Numbered from the stretch's first letter, positions 23,295 through 31,783 are shown. The stretch: DNA of 41,873 nt from Methylibium sp035476815 (GCA_035476815.1 DATILD010000049.1:1-41873), one strand, 5' to 3'. Notes: generated from the letters alone by a model not told the origin. Numbers and translations: made by a program.

Positions 23295-24037
23295 CGGGGG
23301 CCGGCAAGTCCGCTCCGAGGCGCGCGCTGGTGACCGGCGGCAGCGGTGGCATCGGCGCGGCGATCTGCCGCGCGCTGGCGGCCGACGGCGTCGAGGTGAT
23401 CGTCCATGCCCACCGCGGTCTCGAGCGCGCGCGTGCGTTGGCGGCCGAGCTGCAGGCGGCCGGCGGTCGCGCGCAGGCCGTGGCCTTCGACCTCGCCGAC
23501 GATGCGGCGGTCGGCGCCGCCGTCGACGCGCTGCTCGAGGCGGGGCCGATCCAGATCGTCGTGAACAACGCCGGCATGCATCGCGACGCGCTGATGGCCG
23601 GCATGGACGCGTCGGCGTGGCACGAGGTGATCGACATCAACCTGCACGGCTTCTTCCGCGTCACCCAGCCGCTGCTGCTGCCGATGGTGCGCACGCGCTG
23701 GGGCCGCGTGATCAGCATCACCTCGGTCGCCGCCCAGCGCGGCAACCGCGGCCAGGCCAATTACGCGGCGGCCAAGGCCGGACTGCATGGTGCCACCCTG
23801 TCGCTGGCATTGGAGCTCGCCGGTCGGGGCATCACGGTCAACGCGGTGGCGCCGGGCGTGATCGACACCGGCATGGCCGAGGCGGCGGCCTTTCCGCCCG
23901 AACGGATCAAGGCGCTGGTGCCGGCGGGTCGCGCCGGGCGACCCGAGGAGGTGGCGGCGCTGGTGGCCTTTCTCGCCTCGGACGCCGCGGCCTACATCAC
24001 GGGCCAGGTGATCGGCGTCAATGGAGGAATGGCGTGA
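23291..24037 (+). CDS. 3-oxoacyl-ACP reductase (FabG/ApeQ-like)
   Basis: A 248-residue SDR that reduces 3-oxoacyl-ACP to the 3-hydroxy form with NADPH. The cofactor loop TGGSGGIG (15-22), NNAG (92-95) and catalytic Ser145, Tyr158 and Lys162 (SVAAQRGNRGQANYAAAKAG) are present, with the usual NAVAPGVIDTGM and end ITGQVIGVNGGMA. Length and motifs match FabG. In this operon it supplies the ketoreduction step of the polyene cycle; no enoyl reductase is present, as expected for a product that keeps its double bonds. It overlaps its neighbours by four bases on both sides. Confidence 0.92.
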   Translation: MTGAGKSAPRRALVTGGSGGIGAAICRALAADGVEVIVHAHRGLERARALAAELQAAGGRAQAVAFDLADDAAVGAAVDALLEAGPIQIVVNNAGMHRDALMAGMDASAWHEVIDINLHGFFRVTQPLLLPMVRTRWGRVISITSVAAQRGNRGQANYAAAKAGLHGATLSLALELAGRGITVNAVAPGVIDTGMAEAAAFPPERIKALVPAGRAGRPEEVAALVAFLASDAAAYITGQVIGVNGGMA

Positions 24038-24882
24038 ACAAAGCGCCGACCGCCGCTGCGCCTGCCGGCGAGCCATGCTGGGACCGCGTGTGGCTGGTGA
24101 TTCCGGCCTACAACGAGGCGCGCACGATCCGCGCGCTGGCCCAGAGGGCGCTGTCGCTGTGCCCGCGCGTGATCGTCGTCGACGACGGCTCGACCGACGC
24201 GACGGTGTCCGCGCTGGACGGCCTGCCGGTCGTGCTGCTGCGTCATGCGGCGAATGTCGGCAAGGCCGCGAGCCTGCGCACGGCGTTCGCCCACGCGGTG
24301 GCGCAGGATGCCCGCTGCGTCATCGCGTTCGACGGCGATGGCCAGCATGACCCGGTCGACGCGCCGGCGCTGCTCGCCGCGTGGGGGTTCAACGCCGCGC
24401 GCATCGTCGTCGGCTCGCGGCTGCACGACCGCGCGAACTTCCCGGTCGCGCGCTACCGCGCCAATCGCTTCGCCTGCTTCTGGATCTCCTGGGCGGCCGG
24501 CCACCCGGTGGCCGATTCGCAGTCGGGCTATCGCGTCTATCCGCGCGAGGTGATGCAGATCGCGCTCGGCCCGCGCGTGCGCAGCCGCCGCTTCACCTTC
24601 GAGAGCGAGCTGCTGATCGAGTCGGCGTGGCAAGGCCACGAGACGCTGGCGGTGGCGATCCCCGGGCACTACCCGACGCATGCCCGCCCCAGCCACTTCC
24701 GACCGGTGGTCGACATCGCCAAGATCGTCGTGATGGTCGCGGGGCGGCTGCTGCGCCGCGGCATGGCGCCGCGCGGCCTGTGGCGCAGCCTGAGACCGGC
24801 GGTCGTGCTGCCCGGTCGCGGCGGCACGGCGGCGGCCACGCCGCCGCGACCGGGCGGCGCGCCAGAAGCCTCGTGGCCATGA
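24034..24882 (+). CDS. Family 2 glycosyltransferase
   Basis: A 282-residue GT2 enzyme related to dolichol-phosphate mannosyltransferases. It has the GT-A fold marks VIPAYNEARTIRALA, VIVVDDGSTDAT and the metal-binding DGDGQHDP, then SGYRVYPREVM and FTFESELLIE of the acceptor part. No C-terminal membrane anchors are evident. In related clusters a GT2 gene sits beside the acyltransferase and is thought to decorate the lipid; the donor and acceptor are unknown. The start is GTG overlapping the reductase stop as GTGA, with an excellent GGAGGA site. The C-terminal 30 residues are Pro/Gly/Ala-rich and non-conserved-looking. Confidence 0.87.
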   Translation: MNKAPTAAAPAGEPCWDRVWLVIPAYNEARTIRALAQRALSLCPRVIVVDDGSTDATVSALDGLPVVLLRHAANVGKAASLRTAFAHAVAQDARCVIAFDGDGQHDPVDAPALLAAWGFNAARIVVGSRLHDRANFPVARYRANRFACFWISWAAGHPVADSQSGYRVYPREVMQIALGPRVRSRRFTFESELLIESAWQGHETLAVAIPGHYPTHARPSHFRPVVDIAKIVVMVAGRLLRRGMAPRGLWRSLRPAVVLPGRGGTAAATPPRPGGAPEASWP

Positions 24883-25622
24883 GCCGCGACGACGGCGTCG
24901 TGCTTGCCGCCGAGCAGCTCGTCGACCGCTATCGCGCGCAGGCCGAGCCTGCGCTGCGCGGCGTCGACCTGCGGCTCATGCGAGGCCAGGCGGTCGGCCT
25001 GCTCGGACCGAACGGGTCCGGCAAGTCGACGCTGATCAAGCTCTTGACCGGGTTGCGCACGCCCAAGGCGGGGCGCGTGACCCGCGTCGGCGCGCCGGCG
25101 CCGGTCGTCGCGTGGGTACCGCAGGATTGCGCCTTCTACCCCGAGCTGAGCTGTCGTGAGAACCTGGCCTTCTTCGCCGGCCTGCTGGACCTGCCGGCCG
25201 CCGAGCGCCGCCGCCGCGTCGAGGCCGCGCTCGACGCCTGCCTGCTGCACGAGTTCGCGGACCAGCGGGCGCGCCGGGGCTCGGGCGGCGTGCGCCGGCG
25301 GCTCAACCTGGGCATCGCGCTGGTCCAGCAACCCGATGTGCTGCTGCTCGACGAACCGACGGTCGGTGTCGATCCGCAGTCGCGGGCCTTCCTGCTCGAC
25401 CGCGTGCGCGACCTGGTGCGTGCCGGCACGGCCGTGCTGTACGCGACGCACTACATGGAGGAGGTCAGCGCCGTGTGCTCGCGCATCCTGCTGCTCGACC
25501 ATGGTCGTGTGCTGGCCGCCGGCGACCTGGCCTCGCTGCTGCGCGGCCCCGAGGGCGGCGCGCCATTCGACTCGCTCGAGGCGCTGTTCATGCACCACAC
25601 GCGGCGATCGTTGCGCGACTGA
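24879..25622 (+). CDS. ABC exporter ATP-binding protein
   Basis: A 247-residue ATPase of the ABC-2 drug/lipid exporter type. Walker A GPNGSGKST (43-51), Q loop WVPQD, signature GSGGVRRRLNLG, Walker B VLLLDEPTVGVDP and the switch His in YATHYMEEV are present. The SGGxRRRL form of the signature is typical for exporters of the CcmA/DrrA group. It overlaps the glycosyltransferase gene by four bases and is followed by its permease after ten, so it is an integral part of the operon. It probably powers export of the lipid product or of a precursor. Confidence 0.92.
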   Translation: MSRDDGVVLAAEQLVDRYRAQAEPALRGVDLRLMRGQAVGLLGPNGSGKSTLIKLLTGLRTPKAGRVTRVGAPAPVVAWVPQDCAFYPELSCRENLAFFAGLLDLPAAERRRRVEAALDACLLHEFADQRARRGSGGVRRRLNLGIALVQQPDVLLLDEPTVGVDPQSRAFLLDRVRDLVRAGTAVLYATHYMEEVSAVCSRILLLDHGRVLAAGDLASLLRGPEGGAPFDSLEALFMHHTRRSLRD

Positions 25623-25632
25623 GGCCCGATCG

Positions 25633-26832
25633 ATGCGCTGGCCGAGCACCGTGATCCGTCTGGCCGCCAAGGAATGGCGGCTGCTGCTGCGCAACCCGCA
25701 CGGGCTGGCGGCCGTGTTCCTGATGCCGGCGGTGTTCGTGCTGGTGATGTCGTTCACGCTCAAGAACACGCTGGTCGCGCGCATCGACATGCCGGTCACC
25801 GGGTGGGTGGTCGAGGACGCCGGCCCGGCGGCGGCGCAGTGGACGCGCGAATGGCTCGAGCGTCAGCGCGGCGAGCGGTTCGCGTCGCGCACGGCGCTGC
25901 AGGCGGCGCTGCGGGCGCGGCAGGTCGAGGCCGGCATCGTCGTGCGCGAGGGCTGGCTGGGCAGCGACGGGCGCCCGCGCGGCGACCGGGTCGAAATGTG
26001 GTTGGGCCACCGCGTGCCGCCCGCCGCCGCCGCGCGGCTGCGCGCCGAACTCGCGTTCTCGATGCTTCAGGTGCCGATGAAGACGGCCGCGGCCGAGGCC
26101 GGACCGTTTGCCAGTGTCCTGCTCGGCGGCGCGTCGGCCAGCGAACTGCTGTCGGCCCAGGCCACGCCGGCCGTGCGCTACCTCTACGAGATCGAATCGG
26201 GCCGTCCGATGACGGCCGTCCAGCAGAGTGTCCCGGCCTGGCTGGTGTTCGGCATGTTCTTCGTCGTGATCCCGGCGGCCGGCGTGCTGATCCAGGAGCG
26301 CAACGACGGCACGCTGGCGCGGCTCGCATCCTTCGGACTCGCGCCCGGCGCGGTGCTGGGCGGCAAGCTGCTCGCGTTCATGCTGCTCAACTGGGTCCAG
26401 CTCGGCTTCATGCTGCTGGTCGGTCGCTGGCTGGTGCCATGGCTGGGCGGCGACGCCCTGCACCTGGACGTCGCCATCGGCTGGTTCCTGCTGATCGTCG
26501 CGGCGACCAGCGTGGCCGCCGTGGGGCTGGCGTTGCTGATCGCGGCCTGGTCGCGCGGCTTCGACCAGGCCGCGGCGCTGGGTGGCGGCCTGAACGTGGT
26601 GCTGGCGGCGATCGCCGGTGTCATGGTGCCGCGTGTTCTGATGCCGCCGGCGCTGCAGGCGGTGTCGGAGTGGTCACCGATGGGATGGGCTCTCGACGGC
26701 ATGCAGGCGGTGTTCCTCGGCGAGCCGACGGCGGCGCAGATCGTGCCGCGCGCCACCTTGCTGCTGACCGCCGGTGCGGTGTGCGTGGCACTGAGCTGGT
26801 GGCCACTGCGGCATGCCGGCCGCGAGGAATGA
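25633..26832 (+). CDS. ABC-2 type exporter permease
   Basis: A 399-residue membrane protein of the ABC-2 family. It has a first membrane segment near residues 23-45 (LAAVFLMPAVFVLVMSF), a large extracytoplasmic region (about 46-200, with an EAGIVVREGWLG strand), then five hydrophobic segments, including AWLVFGMFFVVIPAAGVL, LLAFMLLNWVQLGFMLLVG and WFLLIVAATSVAAVGLALL. The conserved QERNDGTLARLASFGLAPG motif marks the coupling-helix side. With the ATPase gene it makes a homodimeric exporter. Its stop lies ten bases from the end of a convergent gene. An MMPL/RND exporter, more usual in aryl-polyene clusters, is not in the window. Confidence 0.9.
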   Translation: MRWPSTVIRLAAKEWRLLLRNPHGLAAVFLMPAVFVLVMSFTLKNTLVARIDMPVTGWVVEDAGPAAAQWTREWLERQRGERFASRTALQAALRARQVEAGIVVREGWLGSDGRPRGDRVEMWLGHRVPPAAAARLRAELAFSMLQVPMKTAAAEAGPFASVLLGGASASELLSAQATPAVRYLYEIESGRPMTAVQQSVPAWLVFGMFFVVIPAAGVLIQERNDGTLARLASFGLAPGAVLGGKLLAFMLLNWVQLGFMLLVGRWLVPWLGGDALHLDVAIGWFLLIVAATSVAAVGLALLIAAWSRGFDQAAALGGGLNVVLAAIAGVMVPRVLMPPALQAVSEWSPMGWALDGMQAVFLGEPTAAQIVPRATLLLTAGAVCVALSWWPLRHAGREE

Positions 26833-26842
26833 GCCGCGCGGG

Positions 26843-27706
26843 CTAGGGCGAGCCGGTCGCTGCCGAGCTCCACAGCGAGCGCGTCAGGCCGATACCGATC
26901 GAAGCGTGGCTGGTGCGGCGAACCAGCGGGCTGGCCTCGAAGACGGCGCCACGCAGGTGGTCTGCGCGCACGAACCCGAACAGCCCCCATCGGCCGACCT
27001 CGCGCGACGCCGACAGCATGCCCTGCAGTCCCGCGTAGCCGCCCGGGGCCGCGTAGGCCGGGCGGTCCGCCCGGGCGTCCTGCGGCGGGACATCGTAGAA
27101 GTAGGCGTGCCAGCGGCGCGAACCCCACATCGGCCCACCCGACAGGTCCACCCGCCAGCCTTCGAGCCCCGGCACATCGTGGCCGCGCCAGTGCAACCGG
27201 GGTGCGAACTGCCAGCCGTGCATGTGGGGCCCACTGCCATCGACCGACAGCGTCGCGCGCAGCGGCATGAGCAGCGCGAATTCGCTGCGGCGCGCCGGGT
27301 CACGCCACAGCCAGGCCCGCAGCGACGGGCCGACCTCGACGGTCGGATCGAGGTCATCCATGCCCTCGCGTGCGCGGTTGCCCGCACTGCGGACCGGCAG
27401 GCTGCCGTTCAGGCTCACGTCGAGTTCGAAACGGCTGCCCTCGAGCAGCCCGGCCCGCACGCCTTCCCGGCCGACCTGCAGCCGCGGCCCTTCGTAGGTC
27501 ACGGCGGGGAATGGCAGCACCCGGTTGCTCGACTCGTCCGAGCCGCGGTAGTCCGGCAGCCGCATCGCCACGACCCCGAGGCCGACCGACCAGGAGCGAG
27601 CGCCGTCGGTGGACTGGCCGACCGCCGGTGCCGCCGGCAGCGCCGCGGCAAGGACCGGAACCAAGGCGCGCACCACGTGGCCAGCGGTTCGGAAGAGGGA
27701 GGGCAT
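26843..27706 (-). CDS. MipA/OmpV family outer-membrane protein
   Basis: A 287-residue outer-membrane beta-barrel protein. A signal peptide (about 1-30, VRALVPVLAAALPAAPAVGQ) is followed by the family start WSVGLGVVAMRLPDYRGSDE, VLPFPAVTYEGPRLQVG and the repeated alternating strands ending with a family-like C-terminus (ASIGIGLTRSLW). MipA was first described as a scaffold for MltA and PBP1b, but most members have no proven role. The gene converges on the ABC permease and is divergent from thiL with 74 bases between the starts. It may be unrelated to the polyene operon or may be an outer-membrane partner. Confidence 0.82.
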   Translation of the reverse strand: MPSLFRTAGHVVRALVPVLAAALPAAPAVGQSTDGARSWSVGLGVVAMRLPDYRGSDESSNRVLPFPAVTYEGPRLQVGREGVRAGLLEGSRFELDVSLNGSLPVRSAGNRAREGMDDLDPTVEVGPSLRAWLWRDPARRSEFALLMPLRATLSVDGSGPHMHGWQFAPRLHWRGHDVPGLEGWRVDLSGGPMWGSRRWHAYFYDVPPQDARADRPAYAAPGGYAGLQGMLSASREVGRWGLFGFVRADHLRGAVFEASPLVRRTSHASIGIGLTRSLWSSAATGSP

Positions 27707-27780
27707 GAGTCGGGTGCTGCCAAGGCTTGCGGGGTGAATCGGCGGCCGATGGTAGCCGTGATCGCAGCGAGAATCGCGTC

Positions 27781-28752
27781 ATGAGCCTCGGCGAGTTCGA
27801 CCTGATCGCGCGCTACTTCACCCGCGCCACGCCGCGTGCGGTGGTCGGACCGGGCGACGACTGCGCGGTGATCGCGCCGCGCGCCGGCATGCAGCTGGCG
27901 GTGTCGTCGGACATGCTGGTCGAGGGCCGGCATTTCCTCTCGACCGTCGAGCCGCGGCGGCTCGGCCACAAGGCGCTGGCGGTCAACCTGTCGGACCTGG
28001 CGGCCTGCGGCGCGCAGCCGCTGGCCTGCACTTTGGCGCTGGCGCTGCCGCGCGCCGACGCGGCCTGGCTGGAGGGCTTCGCGGCCGGCTTCCATGCGCT
28101 GGCCGAGGCGCATGGCTGCGAACTGATCGGCGGCGACACCACCGCCGGGCCGCTGAACCTGTGCGTCACCGTGTTCGGCGAGGTCCCGGCCGGCGCCGCG
28201 CTGCTGCGCAGCGGCGCGCGTGCCGGCGACGAGCTCTGGGTCAGCCACGCGATCGGCGGTGGCCTCGGCGATGCGCGGCTGGCGCTGGAGGTCTTCCGCG
28301 GCGCGGTCGTGCTGCCGGGCGAGGCCTTCGAGCGCGTGCGCCGCGCGATGGAGGAGCCGCAGCCGCGCGTCGCGCTGGGTCTCGCGCTGCGCGCCGTGGC
28401 GACGGCGGCGATCGACGTCTCCGACGGCCTGCTCGGCGACCTCGGCCATGTGCTGCGGCGCTCGGGCGTCGGCGCGACCGTCGACGCCGACGCGCTGCCG
28501 CGCAGCGCCGAGCTCGCGACCCAGCCGCTCGCGCTGCAGCGCCTGTGCACGCTGTCGGGCGGCGATGACTACGAGCTCGTCTTCACCGCGCCGCCCGCGG
28601 CCCGCTCGCGCGTCGAGGCCGCGGCCCGCGAGGCCGGTGTCGGCGTGGCGTGCATCGGCCGCATCGAGGCCGCGCACGGCCTGCGCGTCGTCGACGCGGC
28701 CGGCCGCACGCTCGACGGCGCATGGGCCTCGTTCGACCACTTCAAGTCATGA
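27781..28752 (+). CDS. thiL: Thiamine-monophosphate kinase
   Basis: ThiL phosphorylates thiamine monophosphate with ATP to the active cofactor thiamine diphosphate. The 323-residue product has the AIRS/PurM-type layout with GEFDLIARYFTRATP, GPGDDCAVI (substrate and metal site), SSDMLVEGRHF, NLSDLAACGAQPLACTLAL, LIGGDTTAGP, IDVSDGLLGDL and SGGDDYELVFTAPP. Length and motifs are standard. The ATG at 27781 is preferred to a TTG-type or longer N-terminus because the conserved sequence begins at once. The stop overlaps the pgpA start as ATGA, so thiL, pgpA and pncC form an operon, an order common in Burkholderiales. Confidence 0.95.
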   Translation: MSLGEFDLIARYFTRATPRAVVGPGDDCAVIAPRAGMQLAVSSDMLVEGRHFLSTVEPRRLGHKALAVNLSDLAACGAQPLACTLALALPRADAAWLEGFAAGFHALAEAHGCELIGGDTTAGPLNLCVTVFGEVPAGAALLRSGARAGDELWVSHAIGGGLGDARLALEVFRGAVVLPGEAFERVRRAMEEPQPRVALGLALRAVATAAIDVSDGLLGDLGHVLRRSGVGATVDADALPRSAELATQPLALQRLCTLSGGDDYELVFTAPPAARSRVEAAAREAGVGVACIGRIEAAHGLRVVDAAGRTLDGAWASFDHFKS

Positions 28753-29303
28753 GCGCGACGCCGGCTCCGCTCAACCCGCCGCTGGCCGTCGCGCCGCGCC
28801 GGCCGGGCTGGCGCTTCCTGCTGGCCCACCCGGCGCACGCGATCGCGCTCGGCTTCGGCGCCGGCCTCAGCCCCAAGGCGCCGGGCACCGTCGGCACGCT
28901 GTGGGCCTGGGCCGCCTTCGTCGTGATCGACCCGTGGCTGAGCGACGCGCAATGGGCGCTGCTGCTCGCCGCCGGCACGGCGGTCGGCTGGTGGGCCTGC
29001 ACCGTCACCGCGCGCCACCTGCACACCGCCGACCCGGGCGCGATCGTCTGGGACGAGGTGCTGGCCTTCTGGGCCGTGCTGTGGCTGCTGATGCCGGCCG
29101 GCTTCGGCGCCCAGCTCGTGGCCTTCGCGCTGTTCCGCTTCTTCGACGCCGCCAAGCCCGGCCCGGTGGCCTGGGCCGATGCGCTGTTCAAGCGCCGCCG
29201 TTTCGGCACCGGCATCGGCTGGCCGCAGGGCTTCGGCGTGCTGTTCGACGACTTCGTCGCGGCGCTGTGCACGCTGCTGGTGATCGCGCTGTGGCGCTTC
29301 TGA
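28749..29303 (+). CDS. pgpA: Phosphatidylglycerophosphatase A
   Basis: PgpA removes the phosphate from phosphatidylglycerophosphate to give phosphatidylglycerol in the inner membrane. The 184-residue product has the family motifs GFGAGLSPKAPGTVGTLWAW, the acidic IVWDEVLAFWAVLW, FRFFDAAKPGPVAWAD and the C-terminal GVLFDDFVAALCTLL. Three to four hydrophobic segments are visible. The ATG overlaps the thiL stop, and pncC begins five bases after the stop. The N-terminus has a Pro/Ala-rich stretch of about 20 residues before the conserved part. Confidence 0.94.
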   Translation: MSATPAPLNPPLAVAPRRPGWRFLLAHPAHAIALGFGAGLSPKAPGTVGTLWAWAAFVVIDPWLSDAQWALLLAAGTAVGWWACTVTARHLHTADPGAIVWDEVLAFWAVLWLLMPAGFGAQLVAFALFRFFDAAKPGPVAWADALFKRRRFGTGIGWPQGFGVLFDDFVAALCTLLVIALWRF

Positions 29304-29307
29304 GCCG

Positions 29308-29781
29308 ATGAACGAGCACCTGGTCGCCGCCCTCGCCGAGCGGCTGCGCGCGCGCGGCTGGCGCCTCGCCACCGCCGAGAGTTGCACCGGCGGGCTGCTG
29401 GCCGCCGCGTGCACCAGCGTGGCCGGCTCCAGCGACTGGTTCGAGCGCGGCGTCGTCACCTACAGCAACGAGGCCAAGGTCGAGCTGCTGGGGGTCGATG
29501 CGGCGCTGATCGCGCGCCATGGCGCCGTCAGCGAGGAGGTGGCTCGTGCGATGGCAACCGGTCTGCTGCAGCGCGCGCCGGTGCAGCTCGTCGCGGCCGT
29601 GACCGGCATCGCCGGCCCGGGGGGGGCGGTGCCGGGCAAGCCGGTCGGGACGGTCTGGCTCGCGCTGGCGACGCCGCAGGCGGTGCACGCCGAACGCCTG
29701 CAACTCGACGGCGGCCGCGCCGCGGTGCGCGGGCAGACCGTGAGCCTGACGCTGCAGCGGCTGGTCGACGAGGCGGGCTAG
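29308..29781 (+). CDS. pncC: Nicotinamide-nucleotide amidase (CinA C-terminal family)
   Basis: PncC hydrolyses nicotinamide mononucleotide to nicotinate mononucleotide and ammonia, recycling the pyridine ring for NAD. The 157-residue stand-alone CinA_C domain has the catalytic motif TAESCTGGLLAA, WFERGVVTYSNEAKVELLGV, HGAVSEEVARAMA and VTGIAGPGG, followed by VGTVWLAL. It is the short form without the N-terminal CinA domain. A run of eight G (29619-29626) encodes part of the GPGG motif. It is the last gene of the thiL operon; the stop codon overlaps the stop codon of a small minus-strand ORF. Confidence 0.93.
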   Translation: MNEHLVAALAERLRARGWRLATAESCTGGLLAAACTSVAGSSDWFERGVVTYSNEAKVELLGVDAALIARHGAVSEEVARAMATGLLQRAPVQLVAAVTGIAGPGGAVPGKPVGTVWLALATPQAVHAERLQLDGGRAAVRGQTVSLTLQRLVDEAG

Positions 29782-29954
29782 CGTGTCGGGCAGGGGCCGC
29801 CGGTCTCGATCGCTGCGTCGAGGCCGAACGCGGTGCCGAGGTCGGCCGGTTCGGTGACGGCGACGATCGAACGACGCCGCCGCGGCGACAGCGCCAGCCC
29901 GACGGCACGGATCCAACGCAACAGCGTGTGAAGGTGACGCACCGGGGCTTCCAT
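29778..29954 (-). CDS. Possible small ORF of 58 residues downstream of phoD
   Basis: A 58-residue ORF on the minus strand with coding-like base use: about 82% G/C at third positions against about 61% at second positions by my hand count. The peptide reads MEAPVRHLHTLLRWIRAVGL, then ALSPRRRRSIVAVTEPADLG and TAFGLDAAIETGGPCPTR. It starts with ATG at 29954 but lacks a convincing ribosome site. It is in the same frame as phoD and the frame is open from the phoD stop, so it could instead be the remnant of something longer. I do not recognise it. It would fill the otherwise empty 269 bases between pncC and phoD. Confidence 0.4.
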   Translation of the reverse strand: MEAPVRHLHTLLRWIRAVGLALSPRRRRSIVAVTEPADLGTAFGLDAAIETGGPCPTR

Positions 29955-30050
29955 GCGGACCAGTGTGGGCGCGCGTACCCCGCGCCATCGCGCGATAACC
30001 GTGGCGGCGCCGGGCCAGTTCGGCGCTTCGCGACCGGGGCCGGGCGCGGC

Positions 30051-31619
30051 TCAGCCCTCGTGCTGCGGCCCCGCGACACCGCTCTCGACCACCCAGGACG
30101 ACTGGGTGGCGATCGTCGCGTCGGCGCGCACCGGAAAGCGCGTCGCGCGGAATTCGCAGCGCAGCCGCTCGGGCGTCAGCTCGAGCAGCGCGTAGCCGCG
30201 CTCGTCGCCGCGGGCGTGCAGCAGGTCGGGGTTGCTCGACAGCATCAGCGAAGTCGTGGTCTGCGGCAGGCCGCGCGAGGTCAGCGAGCTGGTGACGAAC
30301 TCGCTCGCGACCACCGCCGAGCGCGGGTCGGTCGGGTCGGCGCGCAGCCGCGCGGCGACATGGCGGTGCACGTCGCCGCCGAGGCAGGCCACGTTGCCCA
30401 GTGGTTGCGCCGCGATCGCGTTCAGCAGCCGCGCGCGCGCCTGCGGGTAGCCGTCCCAGCCGTCGCTGTAGAGCGCGGGGCCGAGCGGCGTGTCGACGAA
30501 GGCCGGCGCGATCTGCGTCGCCTGCGCGAGCAGCCGCCAGCCGCAGGGGCTCGCGGCCAGCTGTTCGGCGAGCCAGCGCTCCTGCGTGGGGCCGAACATC
30601 GAGCGCGCCGGGTCGTCGAGCTCGTCGCAGTCGCGCAGGATGCGGCCGCCGGCGCGCCCCGGCTCGCTGCAGGGCGGGCGCGAGCGGTACTGGCGGTTGT
30701 CGAGCGTCCACAGGTCGGCCAGCCGACCCCAGCGGTGGTGGGCGTGGATCGCCATCGACGGCCCCATCGGCGCCATGCTCGGCGCCACCGGCATGTGCTC
30801 GAAATAGGCCTTGTAGGCGGCGGCGCGCAGCGCCAGCAGATCCGCGGGGCTGCGCTCCTCGTAGCGCGACGCGGTGTCGGCGTAGTCGTTCTCGACCTCG
30901 TGGTCGTCCCAGGTCATCAGCCAGGGGTGGGCGGCATGCGCGGCGCGCAGCGCCGGGTCGAGCTTGTAGGTGGCGTGGCGGCGGCGGTAGTCGGCCAGCG
31001 TGACCGGGCGCGGGCCCTCGTGGGCACGGATGCGGTAGCGCGGCGCGCTCGACTCGTAGATGTAGTCGCCGACGAACAGCACCAGGTCGAGGTCGCGCTC
31101 GGCGATCTCGCGCTGCAACGTGAACGCGCCCTGCTCGTAGTGCTGGCAGGACGCGAGCGCGATGCGCAGGCGTGCGACGGCAGCGTCGGCGGCCGGCGCG
31201 GTGCGGGTGCGACCGACCGGGCTGGTCGCGTCGCCGGCATGGAAGCGGTAGAAGAAGCGCCGATCGGCGGGCAGGTCCTCGACCTGCACATGCACGCTGT
31301 GGGCGTGCTGGGGGCGGGCCAGCAGCTCGCCGCGGCGCAGTCCGGTCGTGAAGCGCTCGTCCTCGGCCAGTTCCCAGCGCACGGCCAGCGGAGCGCGCGG
31401 CAGGCCGCCGAGAGGCTCCATCGGCCGCGGGGCGAGGCGCGTCCAGATCACCACGCTCGACGGGCCCGGCATGCCGCTGGCGACGCCGAGCGTGAAGGGG
31501 TCGTCGGCCCCCGTCAGCGGCTCGACGCGGTCGCGGCCCAGCGACGGTGCGAACAGGCTCCCGAGCGCCAGCGCCGCGGCGCTGCGCCCGAGGCCGGCGA
31601 GAAGATCACGGCGGTGCAT
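30051..31619 (-). CDS. phoD: Alkaline phosphatase D family protein (PhoD-like), Tat-exported
   Basis: A 522-residue metallophosphoesterase. It begins with a twin-arginine-type signal (MHRRDLLAGLGRSAAALALG), then an N-terminal Fn3-like domain (FTLGVASGMPGPSSVVIWTR) and the catalytic domain with LASCQHYEQG, the metal motif VLFVGDYIYE, WDDHEVENDYAD and CLGGDVHRHV. PhoD enzymes hydrolyse phosphomono- and diesters outside the cytoplasm with calcium and iron. An ATG 72 bases upstream is in frame, but the Tat signal argues for 31619. No Pho box was seen. The gene converges on pncC and is divergent from a small exported protein gene. Confidence 0.92.
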   Translation of the reverse strand: MHRRDLLAGLGRSAAALALGSLFAPSLGRDRVEPLTGADDPFTLGVASGMPGPSSVVIWTRLAPRPMEPLGGLPRAPLAVRWELAEDERFTTGLRRGELLARPQHAHSVHVQVEDLPADRRFFYRFHAGDATSPVGRTRTAPAADAAVARLRIALASCQHYEQGAFTLQREIAERDLDLVLFVGDYIYESSAPRYRIRAHEGPRPVTLADYRRRHATYKLDPALRAAHAAHPWLMTWDDHEVENDYADTASRYEERSPADLLALRAAAYKAYFEHMPVAPSMAPMGPSMAIHAHHRWGRLADLWTLDNRQYRSRPPCSEPGRAGGRILRDCDELDDPARSMFGPTQERWLAEQLAASPCGWRLLAQATQIAPAFVDTPLGPALYSDGWDGYPQARARLLNAIAAQPLGNVACLGGDVHRHVAARLRADPTDPRSAVVASEFVTSSLTSRGLPQTTTSLMLSSNPDLLHARGDERGYALLELTPERLRCEFRATRFPVRADATIATQSSWVVESGVAGPQHEG

Positions 31620-31783
31620 CGGGCGTCGATTGTCGCCGCCGGCGCCGCGTTCACCGGCCGGCGGCATGGCGCTTGCTGCACATCTGGACACGATCTCCCC
31701 TAACAGACGGATGGTCGGGCGGGCGCGGCTGACCTAGGCTAGTCGTTCGCCGCCGCTGGGCCGGGAGAGGGAAGGAGTCCGCC

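Noticed and set aside
29619..29626. Run of eight G in pncC as a phase-variation tract
   Set aside because: It encodes the conserved GPGG motif, so it is explained by protein constraint in a GC-rich genome.
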